Part shown: in pieces, positions 31,611-38,674 of the stretch
Numbering within the stretch: the stretch's first letter is position 1
Layout: each line of letters begins with the position of its first letter
Source of the DNA: JBBCJM01 sp037190175
Lineage (GTDB): Bacteria; Pseudomonadota; Alphaproteobacteria; Rhodobacterales; Rhodobacteraceae
Length of the DNA: 38,674 nt
Assembly (NCBI GenBank): GCA_037190175.1
Contig: JBBCJM010000006.1
Location: 1 to 38,674, forward strand
Direction of reading: 5' to 3'
Notes under the pieces: model-generated
What the model was told of the DNA's origin: nothing
The model's input: only the letters and a program-made list of their open reading frames with translations
Databases searched by the model: none
Program-made: the position numbers and the translations under genes

Positions 31611-31937
31611 TCAGCCGGCGTTGCCGCCGTTGTCATCCCGCTTCTCGCCCATGGAGCGCGCCGTGCGCAGCATGGTCAGCACCCCCGCGGCGAAGCCGAA
31701 CAGCGAGAAGACGACCAGGAAGAGGGGAGCCGTGCCGGACAGCCAGTCCAGCCCGTAGCCGATCGAGACGCCGATGAGCATCCCCGAGACCAGCTCGATC
31801 ACCATCCGCCAGGCCATCTCGCCCTGCGAGAATGCCTTGCCCGCCGCGGGTTTCTCGGGCTTGGCCCCGGCCGCCCTCGCCTTCGCGAGCCGCGCTTCCA
31901 GATCGCGCAGCCGGTCGGCATCGGGCTTTTCGGCCAC
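31611..31937 (-). CDS. atpI: ATP synthase-associated AtpI protein
   Basis: A 108-residue small membrane protein: a charged N-terminal helix (ADRLRDLEARLAKARA), then two membrane segments (MVIELVSGMLIGVSIGYGLD and FLVVFSLFGFAAGVLTML). AtpI-type proteins assist c-ring assembly or magnesium handling and head F0 operons. It is the first gene of the operon and divergent from an ArsR gene. Confidence 0.9.
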   Translation of the reverse strand: MAEKPDADRLRDLEARLAKARAAGAKPEKPAAGKAFSQGEMAWRMVIELVSGMLIGVSIGYGLDWLSGTAPLFLVVFSLFGFAAGVLTMLRTARSMGEKRDDNGGNAG

Positions 31938-31964
31938 CGTCGTACCCCCTGACAGTCGGCGCGG

Positions 31965-31993
31965 AACCTAGAGAGGGGGGGGCGCAGAGTCAA
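31965..31993 (-). promoter_or_regulatory. Candidate promoter of the F0 operon
   Basis: On the minus strand TTGACT (31993-31988), a 17-base spacer and TAGGTT (31970-31965) lie 28 bases before the atpI start. The -35 is good and the -10 is weak, but spacing and position fit a housekeeping promoter. Confidence 0.45.
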
Positions 31994-32084
31994 TGGGGCG
32001 GGTTCGGCTGCCAGTATGTTGAAATCGCTGTGTTTTTCCTGAGAGTCATGGTATGGCGGGCAGGACCGGCGGCCACCCCCATTC

Positions 32085-32100
32085 TCAACCGTCCGGTTGA
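32085..32100. promoter_or_regulatory. Perfect inverted repeat, probable ArsR operator
   Basis: TCAACCG-TC-CGGTTGA, with perfect 7-base arms, lies 31 bases upstream of the ArsR-family ATG. ArsR proteins bind such short inverted repeats and usually repress their own gene, so this is a strong candidate site. Confidence 0.65.
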
Positions 32101-32131
32101 CCTTCGGCGGTTTTCCCCGCAGGAAGGCGCG

Positions 32132-32452
32132 ATGAGCGACCCCCTCTCCGCCGCCTTCGCCGCGCTCGCCGACCCCACGCGGCGGGCGATCCTGACCATG
32201 CTCCTAGAGGACGACATGGCCGTCACCGACGTGGCCGCGCCGTTCCGGATGTCGCTGGCGGCGGTGTCGAAGCACCTGCGGGTGCTGGCCGACGCCGGGT
32301 TGATCGTGCAGGAGCGGCGCGGGCGGGTGACCTGGTGCAAGCTGGAGCCCGGGGCGCTGAAGGCGGCCAGCGTCTGGATGCAGGGCTTCGGCCAGTTCGA
32401 GCCGGTGGACCTGGACGCCTTCGAACGGTTCCTGGAGCAGGAGCTGGAGTAG
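32132..32452 (+). CDS. ArsR-family transcriptional regulator
   Basis: A 106-residue winged-helix repressor: ALADPTRRAILTMLLEDD opening, recognition helix MSLAAVSKHLRVLADAGLI, wing VQERRGRVTWCKLEPG. The usual metal-binding CxC pair of arsenic sensors is absent; a single cysteine sits in the wing. This ADPTRRAIL type is commonly paired with an SRPBCC/AHSA1 gene, but none follows here. AGGAAGG at 32121-32127 supports the start. Two hairpins end the transcript, and a perfect inverted repeat upstream suggests autoregulation. The signal and other targets are unknown. Confidence 0.9.
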   Translation: MSDPLSAAFAALADPTRRAILTMLLEDDMAVTDVAAPFRMSLAAVSKHLRVLADAGLIVQERRGRVTWCKLEPGALKAASVWMQGFGQFEPVDLDAFERFLEQELE

Positions 32453-32506
32453 GGCGGGGTTCACCCCGCCCTTCGACCCGGCCGGGGAGGCGGGATGAAT
32501 CCCGCC
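32451..32506. repeat. Two adjacent GC-rich hairpins between convergent genes
   Basis: AGGGCGGGGT-TC-ACCCCGCCCT (32451-32472, overlapping the ArsR stop) and GGCGGGAT-GA-ATCCCGCC (32489-32506, ending one base before the convergent stop). Arms are perfect and loops very short. The related sequences look like two copies of one repeat and may terminate both genes; neither has a T tract. Confidence 0.6.
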
Positions 32507-33220
32507 CTACTCCTCCCGCCGCCCCGCGCCCATCCCCAGGCCCATGCCCATCCCCATGCCGCCGCCCCCGCCGCCCATGCCGCCGCCGGAGCCGCCCCGC
32601 CCCTGCTGGCCGCCGCCCCGGTCACGGCCGGATTGGGGCCGGGTGGGGCCTTGCAGCGGAATGGCGACGTCGGACGGGATCTCGCCCAGGTCCAGCGCGG
32701 TGCGGATGTAGTTGCGCAAGCTGACCACCAGTTCCGCGGTATGGATCGGCCGCCCGGCGGCCAGGTCGCCGGCTGCCTGCCCGGCCAGCCGCACATGTTC
32801 CTCGGTGCCCAGCAGCAGGATGTCGGCCAGGGCCGCCTCCACCGCGTCGCGGATCTGGCGGGCGCGCTCGCCGCCCGGGCGCACCACCACGGTGGTCTCG
32901 CCGGACTTCACCTCCACGTCTTCGGTCTCGGCCGGGGTCTCGGCCAGCGGCAGGGGGATCTCGTCGCTGGTGGCCGCCCGCAACTCGCGCAGATGCCGGG
33001 GGTCCACGGTCAGCTGCCCGGTGAACGACCCGCCCAGCACCTTGTAGGCCGCCATCAGCGCCCGCAGCCGTTCGTTGATCTGCCGGTTCATCCGCTGCTG
33101 GCGCTGTTGCAGGGTCATCATCATCAGGATGCGGATCCCCATCCCGATCAGCGCGAACAGCGCGATCCCCAACACCGAGAACAGGATCCCCTGCCACGAA
33201 CTGAAATCCATGAAGCGCAT
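32507..33220 (-). CDS. Membrane-anchored protein with Gly/Met-rich tail
   Basis: I do not recognise this 237-residue protein. One N-terminal membrane helix (about 10-35, ILFSVLGIALFALIGMGIRI) is followed by a Gln/Arg-rich basic segment (LQQRQQRMNRQINERLRAL), a soluble domain (about 50-195) and a low-complexity tail (about 205-237) built of Gly with regularly placed Met and ending in Arg-Arg-Glu-Glu. GGAGGGA lies 6 bases before the ATG, so translation is likely. The soluble part probably lies in the cytoplasm or periplasm depending on helix orientation, which I cannot decide. Confidence 0.75.
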   Translation of the reverse strand: MRFMDFSSWQGILFSVLGIALFALIGMGIRILMMMTLQQRQQRMNRQINERLRALMAAYKVLGGSFTGQLTVDPRHLRELRAATSDEIPLPLAETPAETEDVEVKSGETTVVVRPGGERARQIRDAVEAALADILLLGTEEHVRLAGQAAGDLAAGRPIHTAELVVSLRNYIRTALDLGEIPSDVAIPLQGPTRPQSGRDRGGGQQGRGGSGGGMGGGGGGMGMGMGLGMGAGRREE

Positions 33221-33316
33221 CGGCGGTCCCTCCGACCCCCATGGCTAGCGCGGAACGGGGGCGGGGTCAGCCCCTGACAGGAACACGTGGACGCAGATCG
33301 GCGGCCGGGAGTGGGC

Positions 33317-33985
33317 TCATTTGTATAGCTCCGTCGAGAATGCACTCGGAGCAAGTAGTTGAATCGGCGGATCAGACAAATCGGTGCTCAATCTTGGCGG
33401 ATCAGGGATGAGTGTCCCACGAACACGACCTACCTTCTCCAGCCACCCCAGCGTCGCCTCCACCCTGCCCTCCGTCACCGGCTCGCGTGTTACCTCCAAC
33501 GTGACGGATTTCAGCGCAAAACCGGGGCCGAAGGTGGCGGCCAGATCGGCCGGGTCCACCCGCCGCACGGTTTTCGGATCGGCCACATCGTCGAAAGTCA
33601 CCAGCAGCGGGATCGACCCTCCCGTCAGTTCCACCGGCACCGCCTGCCTCGGGATTTCCCGCAGCCAGTCCTTCCGGGGCATGCCCCTGAACCTGTCGCG
33701 CGCGGCCGCATAGAAACGCTCCTGCGACCCGCCCAGCAGCGCGAACAGATAGCGGCCGGGCGCGACCTCGACCACGGTCGCCTCGCCGGTGATGCGGTAT
33801 TCCACCTCGTTGCCGCTGGCAGGAAGCTGGCCGAACCAGGCCACCACCCCGACCACCGCCGCGCCGGACCGCTCGCCCGCTGGCGTCTCCACCGTCACCG
33901 TGGTCTTCTGGTGCCATTCGTGCCGGTCCCGGCATCCCCCCAGCACCAGAAGCGTCAGCAGCAGGGCGAGGCGGGCGAGCGGCAT
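33317..33985 (-). CDS. Putative lipoprotein of unknown function
   Basis: A 222-residue predicted lipoprotein: MPLARLALLLTLLVLGGC, with lipobox LGGC placing the lipidated Cys at residue 18. A charged segment (RDRHEWHQKTTVTVETPAG) is followed by a beta-rich body. No family is recognised. The ribosome site is weak (GAG about 8 bases upstream), which lowers confidence in the start. It lies 96 bases upstream of the Gly/Met-tail gene on the same strand and may share its transcript. A large palindrome separates it from the matB gene. Confidence 0.68.
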   Translation of the reverse strand: MPLARLALLLTLLVLGGCRDRHEWHQKTTVTVETPAGERSGAAVVGVVAWFGQLPASGNEVEYRITGEATVVEVAPGRYLFALLGGSQERFYAAARDRFRGMPRKDWLREIPRQAVPVELTGGSIPLLVTFDDVADPKTVRRVDPADLAATFGPGFALKSVTLEVTREPVTEGRVEATLGWLEKVGRVRGTLIPDPPRLSTDLSDPPIQLLAPSAFSTELYK

Positions 33986-34103
33986 GGGGGACTCGGGTCA
34001 CGGTCGGGCGGCCCAGCCAGACCGCAGGATCGCGGCGGTTTCGGGGCGGAGGTGGGGCGGTGTCCTCCAAGGCAGGATCATTCGGGGTCGACCCGGCAGG
34101 AAA

Positions 34104-34208
34104 GGCGCCTCCCCTCCCCTCGTGGGAGGGGATGGGGGAGGGGGCCTCGGCAGGTCCGGCGTGACGCCCCCCACCCCATCCCTCCCCCACGAGGGGGGAG
34201 GGAGGCGC
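34104..34208. repeat. Long imperfect palindrome (about 105 bases)
   Basis: A left arm at about 34104-34137 and right arm at about 34174-34208 pair over about 33 bases with few mismatches. Each arm is itself hairpin-like around CTCGTGGG/CCCACGAG. The 36-base centre is unpaired. It lies after the matB stop (minus strand) and before the lipoprotein gene, so it can act as a terminator. Its size and two-level symmetry resemble a dispersed intergenic repeat. Confidence 0.75.
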
Positions 34209-34241
34209 GGGATTTCATCCGGTGGTTCCGGCCCCAGCGTC

Positions 34242-35750
34242 CTACCCCGCGAAACGCCCCTTGTGCGCCTCCCGCAGCAGGTTCTTCTGCACCTTGCCCA
34301 TGGTGTTGCGCGGCAGGGCGTCCACCACCACCGCCGCCTTGGGCTGCTTGAAGCGGGCGAGTTGGCCGCGGATCGCCTCCAGCACGGCGGCGGGGTCCAG
34401 CGCCACCCCTTTCTGCGGCACCAGCACGGCGAAGACCGCCTCGCCGAAGTCGGGGTGCGGCAGGCCGACCACGGCGCTTTCCAGCACACCGGGCACGGCG
34501 TCCAGCGCCTCCTCCACCTCCTTCGGATAGACGTTGAAGCCGCCGGAGATGATCAGGTCCTTGGCGCGGCCGACGATATGCAGATAGCCCTCGGCATCGA
34601 TCCGCCCCAGGTCGCCGGTGATGAACCAGCCGTCCGGGCGCAGTTCCTCGGCGGTCTTCTCGGGCATCTGCCAGTAGCCCGCGAAGACGTTGGGCCCCCG
34701 CACCTCGATCACCCCCACCTCGCCCGCGGCCACCTCGGCGCCCTCGGCCATGATCCGCAGCTCCACCCCCGGCAGCGGGAAGCCCACGGTGCCCGCCCGC
34801 CGCTCGCCCTCGTAGGGGTTGGAGGTGTTCATGTTGGTCTCGGTCATCCCGTAGCGTTCCAGGATGCGGTGGCCGGTACGCTCCTCGAAGGCCAGATGCG
34901 TCTCGGCCAGCAGCGGCGCCGAGCCGGAGACGAAGAGCCGCATCCCCGCGGCGACCGCGCGGGTGAAGTCGGGGCGGTCCAGGAGCCGGGTATAGAAGGT
35001 CGGCACCCCCATCATCGCGGTGGCCCGCGGCATCCAGCGGATGGCCTCGGCGGCGTCGAAGCCGGGCAGGAAGACCATCCGGCCGCCGGACAGCAGGCTG
35101 ACGTTGGTGGCCACGAACAGGCCATGGGTGTGGAAGATCGGCAGGGCGTGGATCAGCGTATCCTTGGCCGTGAAGCGCCACAGGTCCACCAGAACCTCGG
35201 CGTTGGACAGCAGGTTGGCCTGCGTCAGCATCGCCCCCTTGGACCGCCCGGTAGTGCCGGAGGTATAGAGCAACGCCGCCAGATCGCCGGGCTCGCGCTG
35301 CGCCGCCTCGATCTGCTCCGGCTGGCCCCTGGCGGCCTCGGTGAGCGTGCCCTCGCCGGAAGGCCCCAGCGTCAGCACCAGCGCGCCGCGGGCGGCGGCC
35401 AGCGGTTCCAGTTCCGCAGCCCTCGCGGGGTCGCAGAGGAACACCGCGGGCGTGGCGTCGGCCAGGAAATAGTCGATCTCGGGTCCGGTATAGGCGGTGT
35501 TCAGCGGCAGGAACACCGCCCCCAGCGCCACCGCGGCGGCATAGGCGGCCAGCGCCTGCGGCGACTTCGGCACCTGCGCCGCCACCCGGTCGCCCGGCCC
35601 CACCCCGGCCGCGCGCAGGGCATGGGCCTGCCGCGCCGCCAGCGCCGCGAACGCCGCCCCGGAAACCTCGCTGCCATCAGGCAGGATCAGCAGCGGGTCC
35701 TCCCGGGCAATCAAAGGGGCGAACAGCGCATCCCAGAGCGGATTGGCCAT
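34242..35750 (-). CDS. matB: Malonate--CoA ligase
   Basis: A 502-residue AMP-forming ligase closely matching MatB as I know it: LLYTSGTTGRSKGAMLTQAN, HALPIFHTHGLFVATNV, MMGVPTFYTRLL, ERYGMTETNMNTSNPYEG, ISGGFNVYPKEVEE and the catalytic lysine in RNTMGKVQKN. MatB makes malonyl-CoA from malonate, CoA and ATP and also accepts methylmalonate. No malonyl-CoA decarboxylase (MatA) or malonate carrier is in the window. It starts 8 bases before the mipZ stop on the same strand, so the two are probably co-transcribed, although their roles are unrelated. Confidence 0.92.
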   Translation of the reverse strand: MANPLWDALFAPLIAREDPLLILPDGSEVSGAAFAALAARQAHALRAAGVGPGDRVAAQVPKSPQALAAYAAAVALGAVFLPLNTAYTGPEIDYFLADATPAVFLCDPARAAELEPLAAARGALVLTLGPSGEGTLTEAARGQPEQIEAAQREPGDLAALLYTSGTTGRSKGAMLTQANLLSNAEVLVDLWRFTAKDTLIHALPIFHTHGLFVATNVSLLSGGRMVFLPGFDAAEAIRWMPRATAMMGVPTFYTRLLDRPDFTRAVAAGMRLFVSGSAPLLAETHLAFEERTGHRILERYGMTETNMNTSNPYEGERRAGTVGFPLPGVELRIMAEGAEVAAGEVGVIEVRGPNVFAGYWQMPEKTAEELRPDGWFITGDLGRIDAEGYLHIVGRAKDLIISGGFNVYPKEVEEALDAVPGVLESAVVGLPHPDFGEAVFAVLVPQKGVALDPAAVLEAIRGQLARFKQPKAAVVVDALPRNTMGKVQKNLLREAHKGRFAG

Positions 35751-35758
35751 GGCGGGCC

Positions 35759-36568
35759 TCAGAAGTTCGGGGTGACGCCGGGCAGGCGCAGTTCGGTGAT
35801 CAGGTCGCGCACCTCCTGCCGCGCGGCGATGTTGGAGAGGCTGAGCTGCTCGACCCCGGTGTCCTTGAGGTCCAGCAAAGTCAGCCCGCGGGGGAAGAGT
35901 TCCCGGAACACCACCCGCTCGGAAAAACCCGGCGCCACGCGGAAGCCGATGCGGCGCGAGAGGTCGGCCAGGGCCTCGCCCACCTTGCGCTTGTTGTGCA
36001 TCTGCTGGGCGCCCATGCGGTTGCGCACCACCACCCAGTCGATGGGCTTCAGCCCCGCCGCGGCGCGCAGCTGCCGGGCCTGCCAGACCATCTCGGCATA
36101 GATCGACGGCCCCTTGACCCTGCCGCTCTCGGCGTCGATGCGGGCCAGCAGGTCGAAGTCCACGAAACTGTCGTTCAGCGGCGTGATCAGGGTATCGGCC
36201 AGCGAATGCGCGACCTGCGAGAGACGGGTGTGCGAGCCCGGGCAGTCGATCACGATGAAGTCCGACACCGGCTCCAGCGTGGCGATGGCGGCGGAAAGCC
36301 GGGCGTCATAGGCGTTCTCGCCCTCGGGCAGCGCGCCCGCGTCCACCTCGGGCAAAGGCAGCACCACGGGCGAGGCCAGCGGCAGGCCCGAACGGGCGGC
36401 ATAGGCCTCGCGGTTCTCGACATAGCGGGCGAAGCTCTGCTGGCGCAGGTCGAGGTCCAGCGCCCCGGTGGCATGGCCCATCCGCGCCAGCGCCGTGGCG
36501 ATATGCATGCAGGTGGTCGACTTGCCCGACCCGCCCTTTTCGTTCCCGACGACGATGATATGCGCCAT
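35759..36568 (-). CDS. mipZ: MipZ-like ParA-family ATPase, FtsZ-positioning inhibitor
   Basis: A 269-residue ParA/MinD-superfamily ATPase: deviant Walker A VGNEKGGSGKST with both lysines, LDLDLRQQSFARYVENR, and FIVIDCPGSHT as Walker B. The D-L-D-L-R-Q-x-S-F-A-R-Y-x-E-N-R stretch is characteristic of MipZ, which binds ParB at the chromosome poles and blocks FtsZ assembly away from midcell in many alphaproteobacteria. ATG 36568 places the Walker motif at residue 7 as expected. It is divergent from thuA; parA, parB and ftsZ are not nearby. Confidence 0.92.
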   Translation of the reverse strand: MAHIIVVGNEKGGSGKSTTCMHIATALARMGHATGALDLDLRQQSFARYVENREAYAARSGLPLASPVVLPLPEVDAGALPEGENAYDARLSAAIATLEPVSDFIVIDCPGSHTRLSQVAHSLADTLITPLNDSFVDFDLLARIDAESGRVKGPSIYAEMVWQARQLRAAAGLKPIDWVVVRNRMGAQQMHNKRKVGEALADLSRRIGFRVAPGFSERVVFRELFPRGLTLLDLKDTGVEQLSLSNIAARQEVRDLITELRLPGVTPNF

Positions 36569-36760
36569 GTTCCGCCCGGCTTGCCCCCGACCCGGGCTAG
36601 CGGCTGGCGGAACTCCGCGCAAGGGGGGCGATGGCGATCCCGCGCGGCGGCGGCCTGCCCGGCCGCACGGGCATGTGAACATCCGAACCCGCGGCTTGGC
36701 TGTTGTGGTCGCCGGGGGCTTCGTGCGATGTCTCCCAAAGCGGTTTGAGAAGGAGTCGCC

Positions 36761-37543
36761 ATGCCCGTCCGCGTCACCGTCTGGGGCGAGAACGTCCACG
36801 AGAGAAAGAACCGCATCGTCGGGGAAATCTACCCGCAGGGGATGCACGCCTGCATCGCCGCGGCGCTGAACGGGCCGGAGATCGCGGCCCGCAGCGTCAC
36901 GCTGCAGGACCCCGAGCACGGGCTGACCGCCCGGGTGCTGGCCGAGACCGACGTGCTGATCTGGTGGGGCCACGCCGCGCATGGCGAGGTGCAGGACGAA
37001 ATCGTCGAAAGGGTCTGCCACGCGGTCTGGGGCGGCATGGGCGCGATCTTCCTGCATTCGGCGCATTTCTCGAAACCCTTCAAGCGGCTGATGGGCGCGC
37101 CCTGCAACCTGACCTGGCGCGAGGCGGGCGAACGCGAGCGGCTCTGGGTCACCGCCCCCTCGCATCCGATCGCCGTCGGCCTGCCGCCGCATTTCGAGCT
37201 GGAGAACGAGGAGATGTACGGCGAGCCCTTCGGGGTGCCGGAGCCCTTGGAGACCGTGTTCGTCTCGTGGTTCCAGGGGGGCGAGGTGTTCCGCTCGGGC
37301 CTCACCTATGCCCGCGGCGCGGGGCGGGTGTTCTATTTCCGCCCGGGGCACGAGACCTATCCGACCTATCACGACGCCAACGTGCAAAGGGTGATCCGCA
37401 ACGCGGTCCTCTGGGCGCACAACCCGGTGGCGCGGCCCGCCGACCCGACGCTGGCGCCCAACGTGCCGGTGGACAGCGCGCTGGAGCCTATCGAGGAACG
37501 CGGGCCGCGGCTGCACCAGGCGGGCGAGGAGGGGTATCGCTGA
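36761..37543 (+). CDS. thuA: ThuA-domain protein, sugar-utilisation type
   Basis: A 260-residue ThuA-like protein with a class-I-amidotransferase-like fold: VTVWGENVHERKN opening, VLIWWGHAAHGEV, GAIFLHSAHFSKPF and RVFYFRPGHETYPTYHD. ThuA proteins occur in operons for catabolism of trehalose and other sugars, often next to a Gfo/Idh/MocA dehydrogenase as here. GAAGGAG precedes the ATG. The stop overlaps the next start by one base, so the two are co-expressed. No sugar ABC transporter is in view; it may lie to the right. The precise reaction is not known from sequence. Confidence 0.88.
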   Translation: MPVRVTVWGENVHERKNRIVGEIYPQGMHACIAAALNGPEIAARSVTLQDPEHGLTARVLAETDVLIWWGHAAHGEVQDEIVERVCHAVWGGMGAIFLHSAHFSKPFKRLMGAPCNLTWREAGERERLWVTAPSHPIAVGLPPHFELENEEMYGEPFGVPEPLETVFVSWFQGGEVFRSGLTYARGAGRVFYFRPGHETYPTYHDANVQRVIRNAVLWAHNPVARPADPTLAPNVPVDSALEPIEERGPRLHQAGEEGYR

Positions 37544-38595
37544 TGACCCTGCGGGTGCTGGTGCTGGGCACCGGAGGCATGGCGGCCAACCACGTGGCCG
37601 GGTTCCGCGCGGTGCCGGAGGTCGAGGTGGTGGCGGGGGTCGACACCCGCCCCGCGCAGCTGGCCGCCTTTCTGGAGGCGCACGGGATCCCGCAGGGCTT
37701 CGCGACGCTTGAGGCGGCGCTGGACTGGGGCGGGTTCGACGCGGTGACCAACGTGACGCCCGACGCGGCGCATCACCCCACCACGATGCCGGTCCTGGCC
37801 GCGGGCAAGCATGTGCTCTGCGAAAAGCCGCTGGCGACCAACGAGGCCGATGCGGCGGCGATGGCCGCGGCGGCGGCCGGGGCCGGGGTGGTGAACATGG
37901 TGAACCTGTCCTACCGCGGGGTGCCGGCCCTGCAGGAGGCGGCGCGGATGGTGCGCGCGGGCGCCATCGGCGCGGTGCGGCACCTGGAGGCGTCGTACCT
38001 GCAAAGCTGGCTCACCCAGCCCGCCTGGGGCGACTGGCGCACCGAACCGCAATGGCTGTGGCGGCTTTCGACCGCGCATGGATCGAAGGGCGTGCTGGGC
38101 GACGTGGGGATCCATATCCTCGACTTCGCCACCCATGCGGCCGGGCTGGGGGTGGCCGAGGTCTCCTGCCGGCTCGCCACCTTCGACAAGGCGCCGGGCG
38201 GGCGGATCGGCGACTATGCGCTGGACGCCAACGACAGCGCCACGATGCAGGTGGTGCTGGCGAACGGGGCGCTGGGCACGCTGGCCGCCACCCGCTTCGC
38301 CACCGGGCATCTGAACGACCTGCGGCTGCGGCTCTACGGCACCGAGGGCGGGCTGGAAGTGTCCTTCGAGAAGGGGGTGAGCCGGCTGCGCGCCTGCCTC
38401 GGCCCCAACCTGCCGGCGGCGGAATGGGTCGAGGTCCCCGCCCCGCCCTCGCCCACCGTCTACGCCGCCTTCGCCGCCGCGGTGCGCGGCCAGGCCCCCG
38501 CCGATCCCGACTTCGCCCGCGGCGCGGCCCTGCAGGCGGTGCTGGACCGGGCGCAGCAGTCCGCGGCGCAGGGCGGGCAGTCGCTGGCGGTGTGA
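37543..38595 (+). CDS. Gfo/Idh/MocA-family oxidoreductase
   Basis: A 350-residue NAD(P)-dependent oxidoreductase: Rossmann motif VLGTGGMAANH, the family E-K-P motif (HVLCEKPLATN), and the active-site region GSKGVLGDVGIHILDFATHA with the typical D-x-G-x-H motif. It acts on sugars or cyclitols, in operons of the ThuA/ThuB type commonly at C3 of a glycoside. It overlaps the ThuA gene by one base (TGATG). Residues for sugar specificity cannot be read. A terminator-like hairpin follows 49 bases after its stop. Confidence 0.9.
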   Translation: MTLRVLVLGTGGMAANHVAGFRAVPEVEVVAGVDTRPAQLAAFLEAHGIPQGFATLEAALDWGGFDAVTNVTPDAAHHPTTMPVLAAGKHVLCEKPLATNEADAAAMAAAAAGAGVVNMVNLSYRGVPALQEAARMVRAGAIGAVRHLEASYLQSWLTQPAWGDWRTEPQWLWRLSTAHGSKGVLGDVGIHILDFATHAAGLGVAEVSCRLATFDKAPGGRIGDYALDANDSATMQVVLANGALGTLAATRFATGHLNDLRLRLYGTEGGLEVSFEKGVSRLRACLGPNLPAAEWVEVPAPPSPTVYAAFAAAVRGQAPADPDFARGAALQAVLDRAQQSAAQGGQSLAV

Positions 38596-38644
38596 CGGAG
38601 GCCTGCCATGCGCGTCCTGCTGGCGTTGTGCGGGTGGCAGGCCG

Positions 38645-38665
38645 CCGGGGGTTTCACACCCCCGG
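38645..38665 (+). terminator. Terminator-like hairpin at window end
   Basis: CCGGGGGT-TTCAC-ACCCCCGG is a perfect 8-base-pair stem with a 5-base loop, 49 bases after the Gfo/Idh/MocA stop. The sequence downstream of position 38674 is outside the window, so a T tract cannot be checked. Confidence 0.6.
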
Positions 38666-38674
38666 ACCCCCGTG

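Noticed and set aside
31595..31636. Longer atpB start at ATG 31636
   Set aside because: It would overlap atpI and add 14 residues before the usual ATEEGSG...HPMDQF start; GTG 31594 has a good ribosome site.
29397..31937. Missing F1 genes as a sign of a broken ATP synthase operon
   Set aside because: Separate F0 and F1 operons are normal in alphaproteobacteria, and all five F0 genes here are intact.
32510..32640. Repetitive GC-rich stretch as a tandem repeat or CRISPR-like element
   Set aside because: It is the coding sequence of the Gly/Met tail; there are no spacers and no fixed-length repeats.
38608..38674. ATG with an ACGGAGG site after the Gfo/Idh/MocA gene, open to the window end
   Set aside because: The frame runs straight into a terminator-like hairpin after about 12 codons, and no family can be recognised; it could only be judged with more sequence to the right.

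Overview
The window is high-GC DNA, densely packed with genes, from an alphaproteobacterium, most likely a Rhodobacteraceae-type organism. Supporting marks are an F0 ATP synthase operon ordered I-a-c-b'-b with no F1 genes beside it, a MipZ cell-division ATPase, and the trio of a di-haem DUF1111 protein, an imelysin and a DUF1513 protein. I saw no rRNA, tRNA, CRISPR array, insertion sequence or phage gene. This placement is inferred from gene content and protein resemblance, not from a database search.

Layout. (1) 1-3480: the end of an imelysin-type, probably iron-related, periplasmic operon (di-haem protein, imelysin, DUF1513 protein). (2) 3487-19032: a large catabolic island. A LysR gene faces away from a Tat-exported flavoprotein. 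After an intercistronic terminator come an unrecognised Cys-cluster protein, a di-haem cytochrome c, a small secreted protein and a private 59-residue TatA. Two duplicated GntR/FAH-hydrolase pairs follow, then a seven-gene operon: FAH hydrolase, three-part NMT1/SsuA-like ABC importer, Ldh-family dehydrogenase, oxalate-CoA-ligase-like enzyme and ketopantoate-reductase-like enzyme. (3) 19126-26805: an envelope proteolysis and signalling block, with a secreted caspase-like protease and its secreted partner facing away from an HtrA-like protease, an OmpR response regulator and a histidine kinase, followed by a patatin lipoprotein. (4) 26873-29352: an Ada-like repair protein, an OmpA-type lipoprotein and an FCD-GntR regulator. 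(5) 29397-31937: the F0 operon on the minus strand. (6) 32132-38595: an ArsR regulator, a Gly/Met-tailed membrane protein, a lipoprotein, matB, mipZ, and a ThuA plus Gfo/Idh/MocA pair.

How the genes may work together. In the island, I infer that the Tat-exported flavoenzyme oxidises an unknown substrate in the periplasm and passes electrons to the di-haem cytochrome. The ABC importer would take in substrate or product, and the cytosolic dehydrogenase, FAH hydrolases and CoA ligase would finish its breakdown, under one LysR and two GntR regulators. The substrate cannot be read from sequence. I consider this the best candidate for an undescribed system. The caspase/HtrA/two-component block is the second candidate.
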